From NCBI GenBank assembly GCA_965247705.1, contig CBDFHV010000077.1, forward strand, positions 92,399 through 156,398: a DNA stretch of 64,000 nt, written 5' to 3'. The notes below the pieces were generated by a model. The model was not told the DNA's origin and searched no databases. It was given only the letters and a program-made list of their open reading frames with translations. This document shows, piece by piece, positions 44,048 to 52,769 of this stretch. The stretch's first letter is position 1. The number at the start of each line of letters is the position of its first letter. This stretch comes from CBDFHV01 sp965247705. GTDB taxonomy: Bacteria; Pseudomonadota; Alphaproteobacteria; Rhodospirillales; CAMCUA01. Made by a program: the position numbers and the translations under genes.

Positions 44048-44808
44048 GCGGCTTTCACCTGGGCCGGGGTCAGGAGACCCAGCGCGACCAGGGCGTCGGC
44101 CTGTCGAGACCAATGGTGTTCGAGTTTCGTGCTCAGCGGCAGGCCGAACGTCTTGAGCAGCGTGGCGTGGTCGGTTAACGCCGACCGGGAGAAGGTCGTC
44201 CACAACTGCCGCAGCCATCGGTAGATGTCGACCCGCTCGTCCACCGTTAGCGCCGCGAGGAGCGGCGGTACGACGATGTGGCCGAATCGGACATGTCGCG
44301 CTTCGTCCCGCGCCAGACGCCGGGCCACGGCCGAAAACAACGGGCACCCCAGTGCCGAGGCGATCCGCGGATAGACGGAAAGGGCTGCCTCCTCCAGGAC
44401 GATGTTGTTGGCCAGCACCAGGGCCGCGGGTGGCCCTTGCCAGGGCAGCATGGCCTCCAGCGCCTCCTTCAGCACCGAGGTGCTCTCGGCGATTTCGCCG
44501 AGTCGCGCCAGACAGGCCACGTGCACCGCGACGTGCCGCCGCTCGTCAACCTCCTGCCAGACCAGGGCCGCGCGGGCGTGAGCATCGTGCGAGAACGCCG
44601 CCAACAGACGCCCGGTCAGGGCCAGGGCGGCCGCCTCGCCGTGGAACAACTGGCTTACCAGTCCGACGTAGGAGCGCCGCGGCACCCACGGGGATGCCGC
44701 GGGTGAGCATGTCCAGTCGATTGCTTGATCCAACTGCCATTGTCCCCGCGCCGACACCTCGGCGAGCCGGTCGAGACGGCGGTCGATCCGTTGGTCCGGC
44801 TCGGTCAT
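44044..44808 (-). CDS. Ferritin-like diiron protein
   Basis: 254-aa mostly helical protein. A four-helix diiron pattern is visible: Glu in LFHGEAAAL, ExxRH in WQEVDERRHVAVH, Glu in NNIVLEEAALSVYPR, and ExxRH in LARDEARHVRFGH. This fits an oxidase or oxygenase of the ferritin-like superfamily. I chose the ATG at 44808; the frame extends 64 codons further upstream without homology. It is co-translated with the DUF3047 gene. The substrate is unknown. Confidence 0.75.
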   Translation of the reverse strand: MTEPDQRIDRRLDRLAEVSARGQWQLDQAIDWTCSPAASPWVPRRSYVGLVSQLFHGEAAALALTGRLLAAFSHDAHARAALVWQEVDERRHVAVHVACLARLGEIAESTSVLKEALEAMLPWQGPPAALVLANNIVLEEAALSVYPRIASALGCPLFSAVARRLARDEARHVRFGHIVVPPLLAALTVDERVDIYRWLRQLWTTFSRSALTDHATLLKTFGLPLSTKLEHHWSRQADALVALGLLTPAQVKAA

Positions 44809-45042
44809 GTCATGTCCTGGCGTGCGAAATGACCTGGGGGCGGAAGACCTCAATTCCTCTTCCAGGAAATGGGATGGCGCCGCCCGTAGCACAGACCAAT
44901 TCTCCGTGATCGCCGATCCTGGGCGATCAGGGGGCAAAGAGCGGTAAGAGAGCGGCAAGCCGCTCCCTTCCCGCAGCCGAAGCCGATGAAAAACGTCCAT
45001 GGACCCGTCGGAGGGCGGCAGTCTTGTCGACGCGGAATGGGC
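44809..45042. other. Intergenic region
   Basis: 234 nt between the ferritin-like gene and the YHS-domain gene, both leftward. No gene, clear terminator or repeat is seen. Confidence 0.4.
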
Positions 45043-45492
45043 TCAGCTGTCGCGCAAGTTGGGCCACTTCCTGTCGGCGAGGGCGATGTAGCCCGGAATG
45101 TCCTGTTGCCACACCCTCTGGACGTCCTTGTTGACGTTCAGGTAGAGGGTGCCATCGACGATTCGCCACGCCTCGGGATCGATATCGACCTTGGCGCCCT
45201 GGGAGACACCGTAGGCGCAGTAGCCGCCGTAGGCGGGCGCGTACTTGTGGGGGTTGGCGGCGAAGAGGTTCCGGTTGTTCGCCGAGGCGAAGCGCCAGGT
45301 GGCGTCCATCCAGTCGTGGGTGAACTTCTTGCTTCCCTCGACGGGCTTGCCGACGGTGTGGTAGGCGACAGTGTCGTAGCCGTCAATGGCGGTGCCGAAC
45401 AGGGTCTTGTTGACCGGTGCGGCGAGGACCGCACCGGCCATCACGGCGGAAAACAGGGTCGCGGCGAGGCCAACGATGATCTTGCGATACAT
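45043..45492 (-). CDS. Secreted YHS-domain protein
   Basis: 149-aa protein with a signal peptide (MYRKIIVGLAATLFSAVMAGAVLA). It carries the YHS-type core GYDTVAYHTVGKPVEGSKKFTHDWMDATWRFASANNRNLFAANPHKYAPAYGGYCAYGVSQG. This small fold is found in metal-handling and periplasmic proteins. The ATG at 45492 has AAGGAG 8 nt upstream and starts the signal peptide. The family is often annotated as tat-pathway or metal-related, but the role here is unknown. Confidence 0.87.
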   Translation of the reverse strand: MYRKIIVGLAATLFSAVMAGAVLAAPVNKTLFGTAIDGYDTVAYHTVGKPVEGSKKFTHDWMDATWRFASANNRNLFAANPHKYAPAYGGYCAYGVSQGAKVDIDPEAWRIVDGTLYLNVNKDVQRVWQQDIPGYIALADRKWPNLRDS

Positions 45493-45600
45493 GGGGTTAC
45501 TCCTTTCGTTCGATCGGACCAAGGGATCGTTGCCCCCACAGATGGTGTCTCGGCGCGCCGCCGTGAAATATCGTCTGGGTACGGTTTCGATAGCCCGCGG

Positions 45601-46599
45601 CTATGGGGCGGTGGGGCCAAGACGTGGCGCGACCGAGATCGATCGGTCCCCGGGCGACCGCTGGGTCACCGGCTTCATGGCCGAGATGAACCAGGCCCAG
45701 CCCATGAGCGGACCGAGGCGCCGTTCCAGCGGGGACTGGATTGGCCACGGCTCGCCGTAAACCAGCAGCCCCCCCGGGTGGGTGCCGTAGCGACGCATCT
45801 GCCAGCGCCGGTACAGGCGTCCCAGTTTCGGTACCAGGTAGAAGTAGAACTCGCCTTTGCGCAGGGTAAGACCCTTGAACCCGGCGAACAGGCGGCGGAT
45901 GCTCCCGGCCGTGTAGCATCGGGTGATGGGGTTGGCGATGGACTGGGTGTTTCGGCCGCCCCATTCGGTGGCCTTGCCCAGCCATTCCCGGTCGCCGAAG
46001 GCCTTCCCCCGGAGCAGGCCGACGCATAGCGCCAGGTTGATCCAGTAGTGCCAGGAGGACTTGCAGTACAGCATGACCACCGCTTTCCCCCCGGGCTTCA
46101 GGACCCGCCGAACCTGGTCGATCGCGGCCTCCGTGTCGGGCGTATGGTGCAGGACGCCGTTGGAATAGACGATGTCGAAGCTGTCGTCGGCGAACGGCAG
46201 TCGCTCCCCGTCCGCCTGCAGGGCCAGGCATTCCGCCGCCATATCCCCCAACAGACCAAACTTCGCCCGGGTGGCGCGGGCCCGCTTCGCCGTCAGGTCG
46301 ACGGCCGTCACATGGGCCCCGTGACGGGCGAACAGGGCCGAATGGCCGCCGGCGCCGCATCCCACCTCCAGCACCCGGCGGCCCTTCAGCTCGGCGAGCG
46401 GCATTTCCACCACCGCCATGTGATCGCGCAGGCGGAACATGTCCTCGAGGTCGTCCAGGCTTCGCAGCAGGTCCTCGCGGGTCAGGCCGTCGTGACTTTC
46501 CTCGTAAAGGGAGTCGTAGAGCGCGCCCCAGAACGCCTGGATGTCGCCCTTGGTGGCGGCTGGCGGGATGTCCTCGGACGGTTGTCGTAGGGGTACCAT
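45601..46599 (-). CDS. Class I SAM-dependent methyltransferase
   Basis: 332-aa protein with the SAM-binding motif I VLEVGCGAGGHSALFARHG (about 75-93), the acidic end of strand 2 (VTAVDLT), FDIVYSNGVLHHTPD (motif II/post-II) and the LKPGGKAVVMLY strand. The Methyltransf_11 core is about residues 75-180. The C-terminal 150 residues are family-specific with aromatic-rich stretches. The substrate is not apparent. It starts 17 nt after the RraA-like gene on the same strand, so they may be co-transcribed. Confidence 0.88.
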   Translation of the reverse strand: MVPLRQPSEDIPPAATKGDIQAFWGALYDSLYEESHDGLTREDLLRSLDDLEDMFRLRDHMAVVEMPLAELKGRRVLEVGCGAGGHSALFARHGAHVTAVDLTAKRARATRAKFGLLGDMAAECLALQADGERLPFADDSFDIVYSNGVLHHTPDTEAAIDQVRRVLKPGGKAVVMLYCKSSWHYWINLALCVGLLRGKAFGDREWLGKATEWGGRNTQSIANPITRCYTAGSIRRLFAGFKGLTLRKGEFYFYLVPKLGRLYRRWQMRRYGTHPGGLLVYGEPWPIQSPLERRLGPLMGWAWFISAMKPVTQRSPGDRSISVAPRLGPTAP

Positions 46600-46616
46600 C
46601 TGTCTGACCTAGACCA

Positions 46617-47339
46617 CTAGCGGCTGGCTTTCCAAGTTTCGTAGTCGGCCATGGTCTGGTCGTTGGGCGGGTAGCGGCCGACGATGGACTCGCCGGACTT
46701 GATGCGGTCGTAGATGTAGCTCTCCATCAATTCCTGCTCGGCGGCGTCCTCGGCGACCTCATCGGCCAGGGGCGAGGGGATGACCACGACGCCCTCGATG
46801 TCGCCGACCAGGATATCGCCGGGAAGGACGGTGACCCCGCCGCAGCCGATGGGTTGCATGGCGTCCAGGCCATGGAGCCGCAAGGTCGAAGCCGGCGCCG
46901 AGCGGGCGGCGCAGAAGATCGGGAAGTCGAGATCGTCCATCGCCGCCGTATCGCGGATCCCGCCGTCGGTACAGATTCCAGCGACCCCGCGGACGCGCAG
47001 GCGCTCGACCAGGATGTCCCCGGCGACCGCCGCCGAGGTGTCTCCCCGGCAGTCGTAGATCAGCACGTGGCCCGGCGGCGTCGCCTCGATGGCCTTGCGT
47101 TGCGGGTATTCGGGATCCGCCTGCAGGTGCGGTCCGGTAATGTCCTCGCGCGCCGGAATCATCCGTACCGTGTAGGCCGGACCCACCAGTCGGGTCTTCG
47201 GATTGAGGGGCCGCGGCGACGGCATATGGGTGCTTTGTAGCCCCCGCTTGGCGAGCTGGCTGGTCAGGGTGGCCACCGCCACCTTGGAGAGGAGTTCACG
47301 GGCGGAGTCGCTCAGGGGCTTCGGGTCGTAGAACTTCAT
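46617..47339 (-). CDS. RraA / HMG-CHA aldolase family protein
   Basis: 240-aa protein of the RraA-like fold (4-hydroxy-4-methyl-2-oxoglutarate aldolase family). Diagnostic segments are LVGPAYTVRM, GHVLIYDCRGDTSAAVAGDILVERLRVRGVAGICTDGGIRDTAAM and PGDILVGDIEGVVVIP. The Arg-Asp of GGIRD and Asp of GD-x2-GV form the Mg/pyruvate site in aldolases. The insertion ITGPHLQADPEYPQRKAIE suggests the longer, catabolic branch rather than the RNase E inhibitor. It runs leftward, 17 nt upstream of the methyltransferase. Confidence 0.87.
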   Translation of the reverse strand: MKFYDPKPLSDSARELLSKVAVATLTSQLAKRGLQSTHMPSPRPLNPKTRLVGPAYTVRMIPAREDITGPHLQADPEYPQRKAIEATPPGHVLIYDCRGDTSAAVAGDILVERLRVRGVAGICTDGGIRDTAAMDDLDFPIFCAARSAPASTLRLHGLDAMQPIGCGGVTVLPGDILVGDIEGVVVIPSPLADEVAEDAAEQELMESYIYDRIKSGESIVGRYPPNDQTMADYETWKASR

Positions 47340-47443
47340 GGGGCACCTTTCGGAGGAATCGTGAGAAGAGACGTGTCAGCCTATCATGACGCGGTTGCGA
47401 TGGCGGCCCACATGCACGACGATTGTCCGCGGGGAGACTACCC

Positions 47444-47797
47444 ATGGCCGAGGCACCCAAGGGTTTCATCGGGTCGATGTTCGAAAGCTGGCGCGGGCCG
47501 GATCGGCGCGGCGAGACCTTCATATCCGGCACGGTAGTCGCGCCGCCGGCGGCCGAAGAGCAGATCCAGCGCGATGACCGAGATCGTCGTCGGACCACGG
47601 TGGGGAAGCCCCACGGCGTCCTGTTCAGCACCGCCGCCCGCCTGGAAGCGCTGGAATCCTGGCTCACCGCCAACTGCGCCGAAGCCTGGTCCATGAAACT
47701 CGCCGGCATGGGCGAGGACCTCGAACTCAAGGAAGTGCGCATCATGTTCGCGAGCCCCGAGGACAAGGCAGCGTTCACCCGTCGGTTCGCCGAGTGA
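47444..47797 (+). CDS. Conserved-looking small protein, unknown function
   Basis: 117-aa soluble protein. The ATG at 47444 has GGGGAG 7 nt upstream. The N-terminal half is charged and disordered-looking (GPDRRGETFISG, EEQIQRDDRDRRRTT). The C-terminal half has a compact pattern (LESWLTANCAEAWSMKLAGMGEDLELKEVRIMFASPEDKAAFTRRF). I recognise no family. It is divergent from the RraA-like gene and precedes the SulP gene by 166 nt. Confidence 0.65.
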   Translation: MAEAPKGFIGSMFESWRGPDRRGETFISGTVVAPPAAEEQIQRDDRDRRRTTVGKPHGVLFSTAARLEALESWLTANCAEAWSMKLAGMGEDLELKEVRIMFASPEDKAAFTRRFAE

Positions 47798-47963
47798 CGG
47801 GCGCGTTCGACAGCATCCTGCCGCCGTTTAGGGTTGCGGGGCGCCTGTGAGCGCGGTCACCCGTTTTCTTCCGCTAGCAAGTCTATGATAAACGGAGCGT
47901 AATTGATTCCATCGTCCACCGTCGTCGACGTTCGACGCCGGCGGATCCTCACCCGGAGCGGTC

Positions 47964-50180
47964 ATGGAGGAACCCAAAACGGCGTCCATTCGAGGCGTGC
48001 GTTGGCTCGCCCGTTTGCCGCGGGATCTGATGAGCGGTGCCGTTGTCGCCCTGGTCATGGTCTCCTACAGCCTGTCCTTCGCGCTGCTCATCTTTTCTGG
48101 CCCGCTGGCGCCATACCTGTCCTTCGGCGTATCGATGACGATGCTGACGGCCGGCCTGTGCGGTGCCGTTGTCGCCCTGACCAGCTCCTACAAACTGTCC
48201 ATATCCGGTCCCGACACGGCGACCATGGCCGTGGTCAGCGCCATGGCGGCCGGCGTCGCGGGCCATTTCAGCGAACCGTCTGAAGCGATGCTGATCCATG
48301 TGCTGGTGGCGATCATTACCACCACCTTGATGGCCGGGGTGGTCCTGTTCGCCCTTGGGTCCCTGCGCATGGGCGTCTGGATGCGCTACATCCCCTATCC
48401 CGTGCTCGGCGGTTTCCTGGCGTCCGCCGGATGGCTGCTGACGGCGGGCTCGATCAAGGTCATGACCGGCACGCAGCTGACGGTGGACAATCTGCCGCTG
48501 CTGCTGGAATCCCACGCCCTGGGTCCCCTTGTCGCCGGTATCGCCTTCGCGGCAACGATCTTCGTTGGCCGCAGCCAATTCAAGCACGACTTCGTGCTGC
48601 CGGGCATTCTCCTCGGCGGCATGGCGCTGGTCCACACGGTGATCCCCCTGTCGGGAATCTCCTTGTCGGAGGCACGGGATCTGGGTTGGTTGTTTCCCGA
48701 CTATGAGGTGCTGCCTCCTTGGCTGCCATGGAATTCCGAGGTGCTGGACGTTCTTCAGTGGTCGAAGCTGATACCCCAGGCGGGAGAGGTGGGGGCGGCG
48801 GTGGGCGTCACCGCGGTAGCGATCCTGCTCAACGCGACCGGACTGGAGGTTTGGCGCAAGTCGGAGCTCGAACTGGACCGGGAGTTTCAAGCTCACGGCT
48901 TCGCCAATCTGCTGACCGGTCTGCTCGGCGGCACCATCGGCAATCTGTCCTTGAACCGCACCATGCTGAACCAGGGCGCGGGCGCGCAGTCTCGCCTGGC
49001 CGGTTTCTTCATGGGGGTCTTCTGCTTGCTGGTCCTGTTCGCCGGCAGCGCCCTGATCGGCCACATTCCGACACCGATCCTGGGCGGCCTCCTGCTCTAC
49101 CTGGGCCTCACCGTGCTGTGGAACTGGCTGGTGCGAAGCTGGCGCCGCATGTCGCGCCCCGACTTCGTGCTGATCGTCGCCATCCTTCTTCTCATCGTGC
49201 ACCGCGGCTACCTGGAAGGGCTGGCCCTCGGGGTCGTGGCGTCGTGCATCTTCTTCGCCCTCAATTACAGCCGGGTTCGGGTCATCAAGCACAACCTGAC
49301 CCGCCAGGAGTACGGCAGCTACGTGGAAAGGTCCGTCGAGCAGGCACGCCTGCTTCACCGCAACGGCAACGAGATTCAAATTCTTTGGCTCCAAGGCTAC
49401 CTTTTCTTCGGTTCGGCCAATCGGTTGATGGAAGAGATCAAGCGCCGGGTCGAGGCCGACATGGACCCGCCCGTTCACTTCATTGTTCTCGATTTTCGTC
49501 TTGTGGGGGGCATCGATTCCTCGGCCGTGTTCAGTTTCATCAAGCTGCGCAACTTCGCCGAGGAGCGGGACGTACAGCTTATTTTCTGCGGTGTGTCCGA
49601 GGCCACCCTGACGGCCTTTCGCATCGAGGGGCTCTTGGTGCCCGATGACCCGGTGGCCGTTCTTCAACCCAACCTGGACCTGGCGCTGGAGCGGGCGGAA
49701 GACGGGGTTCTCGCCGAATGGCACGCCGAAGCCGTCTCGGCGCCGGCGTTCGAACGGTGGCTGACGCGCGAGCTGGACAGCGAGGTCGTAACGTCCCGTT
49801 TCATGGAGTACCTGGAACTGGTCGATTTGGCGGCCGGCGACTACCTGTTCCAACAGGGGGATCCGACCGAGGCCTTGTACTTCGTGGTTTCAGGCCGGGT
49901 GAGCGTGGTCCTGGAGCGTCCCGGGGTCGCGCCGATCCGCCTGCGCAGCATGATCGGCTACACCGTCATCGGCGAGATGGGCCTCTATCGGGATGTCAGC
50001 CGTGCCGCTTCGGTGATCGCCGAGCAGGAATCCCAGGTGTTCCGACTGAGCCGGGATTCCTTGCAGCGCATGCAGGAAACGGATCCGCGGATCGGAAATG
50101 CGTTCCATGCCTTCATTGTCCGGGTTCTCGCCGACCGGCTGAGTTTCGCCAACGAGGAGATTGCCGCGCTTCAGCGGTGA
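47964..50180 (+). CDS. SulP-family anion transporter with STAS and cyclic-nucleotide-binding domains
   Basis: 738-aa fusion. Residues ~20-435 are the SulP (SLC26) membrane domain with about 12-14 helices (SISGPDTATMAVVSAM, GGTIGNLSLNRTMLNQGAGAQSR). Residues ~465-560 are a STAS domain (IQILWLQGYLFFGSANRLMEEI, FIVLDFRLVGGIDSSAVFSFIKL). Residues ~600-725 are a cNMP-type beta-roll (YLELVDLAAGDYLFQQGDPTEALYFVVSGRVSVVLE, VIGEMGLYRDVSRAASVIAE). The cargo may be sulfate, bicarbonate or another anion. The C-terminal sensor suggests gating by a nucleotide or ligand (inference). It is monocistronic. Confidence 0.9.
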   Translation: MEEPKTASIRGVRWLARLPRDLMSGAVVALVMVSYSLSFALLIFSGPLAPYLSFGVSMTMLTAGLCGAVVALTSSYKLSISGPDTATMAVVSAMAAGVAGHFSEPSEAMLIHVLVAIITTTLMAGVVLFALGSLRMGVWMRYIPYPVLGGFLASAGWLLTAGSIKVMTGTQLTVDNLPLLLESHALGPLVAGIAFAATIFVGRSQFKHDFVLPGILLGGMALVHTVIPLSGISLSEARDLGWLFPDYEVLPPWLPWNSEVLDVLQWSKLIPQAGEVGAAVGVTAVAILLNATGLEVWRKSELELDREFQAHGFANLLTGLLGGTIGNLSLNRTMLNQGAGAQSRLAGFFMGVFCLLVLFAGSALIGHIPTPILGGLLLYLGLTVLWNWLVRSWRRMSRPDFVLIVAILLLIVHRGYLEGLALGVVASCIFFALNYSRVRVIKHNLTRQEYGSYVERSVEQARLLHRNGNEIQILWLQGYLFFGSANRLMEEIKRRVEADMDPPVHFIVLDFRLVGGIDSSAVFSFIKLRNFAEERDVQLIFCGVSEATLTAFRIEGLLVPDDPVAVLQPNLDLALERAEDGVLAEWHAEAVSAPAFERWLTRELDSEVVTSRFMEYLELVDLAAGDYLFQQGDPTEALYFVVSGRVSVVLERPGVAPIRLRSMIGYTVIGEMGLYRDVSRAASVIAEQESQVFRLSRDSLQRMQETDPRIGNAFHAFIVRVLADRLSFANEEIAALQR

Positions 50181-50400
50181 CCATCACGGGACAGCGGTGA
50201 GCTCAGGGCGACGGGATCGAGATTTCGCTCGCCGATTAACGCCGCAGCCGCGAATCGACATCGAAGGCGGTTGGGCAGTTCCCTCATGGGTCCATACAAC
50301 CCTTTGAAATAGGGATAGGAATCGTGACCGTTGACAGGCATTTCCCCGGCCATGTTGAATGCGGTTGTCCCGGGGGGGCTTGCAAAGTTCAGGGGTATCC

Positions 50401-50805
50401 ATGAGCAAGGCTTGGCTGGCGCTTTCCGTTGTCGGCGTCGTCGCTGTCGTCGGTGCGTTGTTCTTCTTCCTCAAATCGCAAGAGCAGGCCAAACAAGATC
50501 AGTTGTCGGCGGCGGCGGAATGGCTGATGCTCCGGCATGAGCGAATTCCCATGGCCGGCGGCTGGTCGGTGACGTCCGTCAAACCGAACGCCAACGGAGT
50601 GGAAGTCCACCTGACGGTACCGGAGCCCCAGGCCGCGACGATCCTCCGCAAGCCCCCGGTAAGCCGCGTCGCTGCCCTGCGCCCCGGCTGTCCCCATCCC
50701 GAAGAGGCCATTTGGACAATGCTTCCCAGCGGGATGTTCATCAGCGTGGCCGCCCAGTCCGCGACGGGCAAGCCGTTGGCAAACGCCGTTTGCAAAGGCC
50801 CGTGA
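50401..50805 (+). CDS. Single-pass membrane-anchored protein, unknown function
   Basis: 134-aa protein with one N-terminal transmembrane segment (WLALSVVGVVAVVGALFFFL, residues 4-23) and a soluble, probably periplasmic domain of about 105 residues. That domain contains the strand pattern WSVTSVKPNANGVEVHLTVPE and two cysteines (GCPHPEEAIW, VCKGP). I chose the ATG at 50401, which directly begins the anchor. I recognise no family. It stands alone. Confidence 0.7.
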   Translation: MSKAWLALSVVGVVAVVGALFFFLKSQEQAKQDQLSAAAEWLMLRHERIPMAGGWSVTSVKPNANGVEVHLTVPEPQAATILRKPPVSRVAALRPGCPHPEEAIWTMLPSGMFISVAAQSATGKPLANAVCKGP

Positions 50806-51075
50806 TCCACCGCCGCGGCGTCGGCCTTCGTTCGGTCGTCCCGGCCAGATGGAAAATAAGTGTTGGAATGTCAAACAGTCCCGGCTAGGTTTGGGTCAAG
50901 GCAAACGCAGGGGTCCCTAGGGTCCGTTTGCTGTTGTTTGGGGTTTGCCTACTCCGAATGTGTACACCGAACGTCGCGCTTTTGACCTCTGATCGCGTGG
51001 CCTCGCAAAGCCCTGGCGACGCGACCCTCGGTGAGCGTCCGACCCGGCTGTAAACCTTGATCAAGATACTGCGGT

Positions 51076-51588
51076 ATGATGAGACAACCATCCAATCCCA
51101 GAAGGGTGCGTCCTCGCGGTAACGGCAAGCGTCACCCTTCGTCGAAGAACTATCCCGTCGAAAGCAACGGTCCCGACGTAAAGATCCGGGGTACCGCCCA
51201 GCAGGTTTTCGAAAAGTACCTGGCCCTGGCGCGAGACGCCGCGACGTCTGGCAACAGGGTCGCGGCGGAAGGCTTTTATCAGCACGCGGACCACTACTAC
51301 CGCCTCGTCAACGCCGACCAAAGCGGCGGACAATCGGGTCACGGCCGGGATGGCCGCCAGGGTCGGTTCCCGCATCAGGCGGGCGAAAGTAGCCAGACGG
51401 ACGCCGCGCCCCATCCGGGCGACGCCCCGCAGCCGGAACTGCCCACCGCACAAGGAGCCAGTGTGGAGAATGACAGTTCCAAGCCCGGAAACGGGGATGG
51501 CATGTCCCGCCGGCCGCCCTCGAACGGGAACGGTCAAGGCGATTCTGAACCGGGCGATAGCTTCGATTCCGAACCCAGCGCGGCCTAA
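51076..51588 (+). CDS. DUF4167 domain protein
   Basis: 170-aa basic protein. Residues ~10-78 match DUF4167 (RRVRPRGNGKRHPSSKNYPVESNGPDVKIRGTAQQVFEKYLALARDAATSGNRVAAEGFYQHADHYYRL), a domain confined mainly to alphaproteobacteria. The C-terminal half is low complexity (Gly, Asp, Ser, Pro). The RNA- or nucleic-acid-binding role sometimes proposed is not shown by the sequence. It begins MMRQ; the second ATG is an equally good start. It is convergent with the MOSC gene. Confidence 0.88.
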   Translation: MMRQPSNPRRVRPRGNGKRHPSSKNYPVESNGPDVKIRGTAQQVFEKYLALARDAATSGNRVAAEGFYQHADHYYRLVNADQSGGQSGHGRDGRQGRFPHQAGESSQTDAAPHPGDAPQPELPTAQGASVENDSSKPGNGDGMSRRPPSNGNGQGDSEPGDSFDSEPSAA

Positions 51589-51680
51589 GCTCCGCGGCTG
51601 CTGAACGCGGCCCTTGAGGCGGCTCGGCGGGCCGATTTGAGAGTCCGTTTCCCAGTCACGCCGGACGGCGTGGCTGGTAG

Positions 51681-51725
51681 CTTTTGCAAGGTTTTGCGCC
51701 CCTTGTGCGCAAAACCTTGCAAAAG
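51681..51725. repeat. Perfect 19-bp inverted repeat
   Basis: CTTTTGCAAGGTTTTGCGC (51681-51699) is exactly complementary to 51707-51725, with a 7-nt loop. It is the first of three consecutive hairpins between the convergent DUF4167 and MOSC genes and may work as a bidirectional terminator. Confidence 0.75.
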
Positions 51726-51734
51726 AGAACAAGC

Positions 51735-51771
51735 GAAAGAGGGGCGCCGGGCCGCCCCAAGCCCCTCTTTC
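51735..51771. terminator. 11-bp hairpin, likely terminator
   Basis: GAAAGAGGGGC (51735-51745) pairs with GCCCCTCTTTC (51761-51771) around a 15-nt GC-rich loop. An A-rich and a T-rich side make it suitable in either direction. Confidence 0.5.
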
Positions 51772-51785
51772 TCATTGTAAACACT

Positions 51786-51825
51786 GAAGAAAAGTACACT
51801 GAGCGACAGCGAAGGACTTTTCTTC
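51786..51825. terminator. 10-bp hairpin, likely terminator
   Basis: GAAGAAAAGT (51786-51795) pairs with ACTTTTCTTC (51816-51825). It is the third hairpin in the row and ends 13 nt before the stop codon of the leftward MOSC gene. Confidence 0.45.
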
Positions 51826-51837
51826 ACAGTCGACCGG

Positions 51838-52629
51838 TTAGGCGTCGCCGGCCGTCGCGCCGTCGGCCGCCGCCGGGGTGACCCTGTCGCCCACTTCCAC
51901 CGTGCCGCCTGTTTCCACCCGGGCGTAGACGCCCAGGTCCGTGTGCCCGTGGCCGGCCTGAAGGGCGCGCGGCACGTTCAGGTCCCGATCGCCCGTTTCG
52001 GGATTGACCGTCGTCGCCGCGCAGCGGCCGGTCCTTTCCACCACCCTCAGGCGTACCGTGCCGACCACGAGCTCGCGGCCGATCCAGTCGAACTCGCGCC
52101 ACGGCGCCACGTCCTCCAGCAGCAAGTTGCCGCGGAACCGCACCGGGTCCACCGGAACGCCGGCGGTCCGTTCCAGGTCCGCCACCGATGCAAGGTTGAT
52201 GAGGGGCACGAAAGGCTGCGGGCTGTCGGTGAAGGGATGGTCGGCGTCCGTTTCAACCAGCCGCGGTTTGCCCCCCGCGTCGGTGCCCAGATAGGCGGCG
52301 AAGAAGTCTTCCACAATGGCCCGGCCCACGGGATCGCCAAGCCTGCCCCGGGCGACCGCATGTCCACCGCGTCGGATCTCCAGCACGCCATCTTCCGACT
52401 CCAGGCGCGCATCCAGGGCCGCCAGGCGGGGATTCTGCATCAACATCAGGAAGTTGCGCTTCGGCAACCAGCGGGGCGACGATGAGTCCAGGTCGACCCC
52501 GGCGCGGGCCAGGCCGTAGCGGCGGTCGCCGGGCAGGCCTTGGCCAGGGGAGAGGTCGACCCAGTCCAGCAGTTCCGGGCTTAGGCCCTTGACGGGAAAC
52601 CGGTGGATGCGGGCGATTCGTCCAGACAT
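51838..52629 (-). CDS. MOSC domain-containing protein
   Basis: 263-aa protein with an N-terminal MOSC beta-barrel (MSGRIARIHRFPVKGLSPELLDWVDLSPGQGLPGDRRYGLAR) and a C-terminal MOSC domain. The conserved Cys of the molybdenum-cofactor sulfurase/mARC family is in VVERTGRCAATTVNPETG (about residue 218). Such proteins bind sulfurated molybdopterin or carry persulfide. I chose the ATG at 52629, where the barrel begins. It is divergent from clpB. Confidence 0.87.
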   Translation of the reverse strand: MSGRIARIHRFPVKGLSPELLDWVDLSPGQGLPGDRRYGLARAGVDLDSSSPRWLPKRNFLMLMQNPRLAALDARLESEDGVLEIRRGGHAVARGRLGDPVGRAIVEDFFAAYLGTDAGGKPRLVETDADHPFTDSPQPFVPLINLASVADLERTAGVPVDPVRFRGNLLLEDVAPWREFDWIGRELVVGTVRLRVVERTGRCAATTVNPETGDRDLNVPRALQAGHGHTDLGVYARVETGGTVEVGDRVTPAAADGATAGDA

Positions 52630-52769
52630 AAGCGCACCGTGGCGCTGGCGGCCGGGGCTGTCAACTTTGTCCCCGTCGCCGGCCGCGCGGACAGCGGGTG
52701 TCACCTTGCGGCGCCCGATCCACGAAACATATTAGGATCGCGAGATACACGGTGCCCGGAGGTCGGGAC

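Noticed and set aside
47949..49853. 634-codon minus-strand frame opposite the SulP gene
   Set aside because: Antisense shadow with no recognisable domain; the plus frame has complete SulP, STAS and cNMP features.
52701..52732. Heat-shock sigma promoter for clpB
   Set aside because: CTTG and a CATAT-like box are present, but the spacing is about two bases too long and the -35 extension does not match, so I did not list it as a feature.
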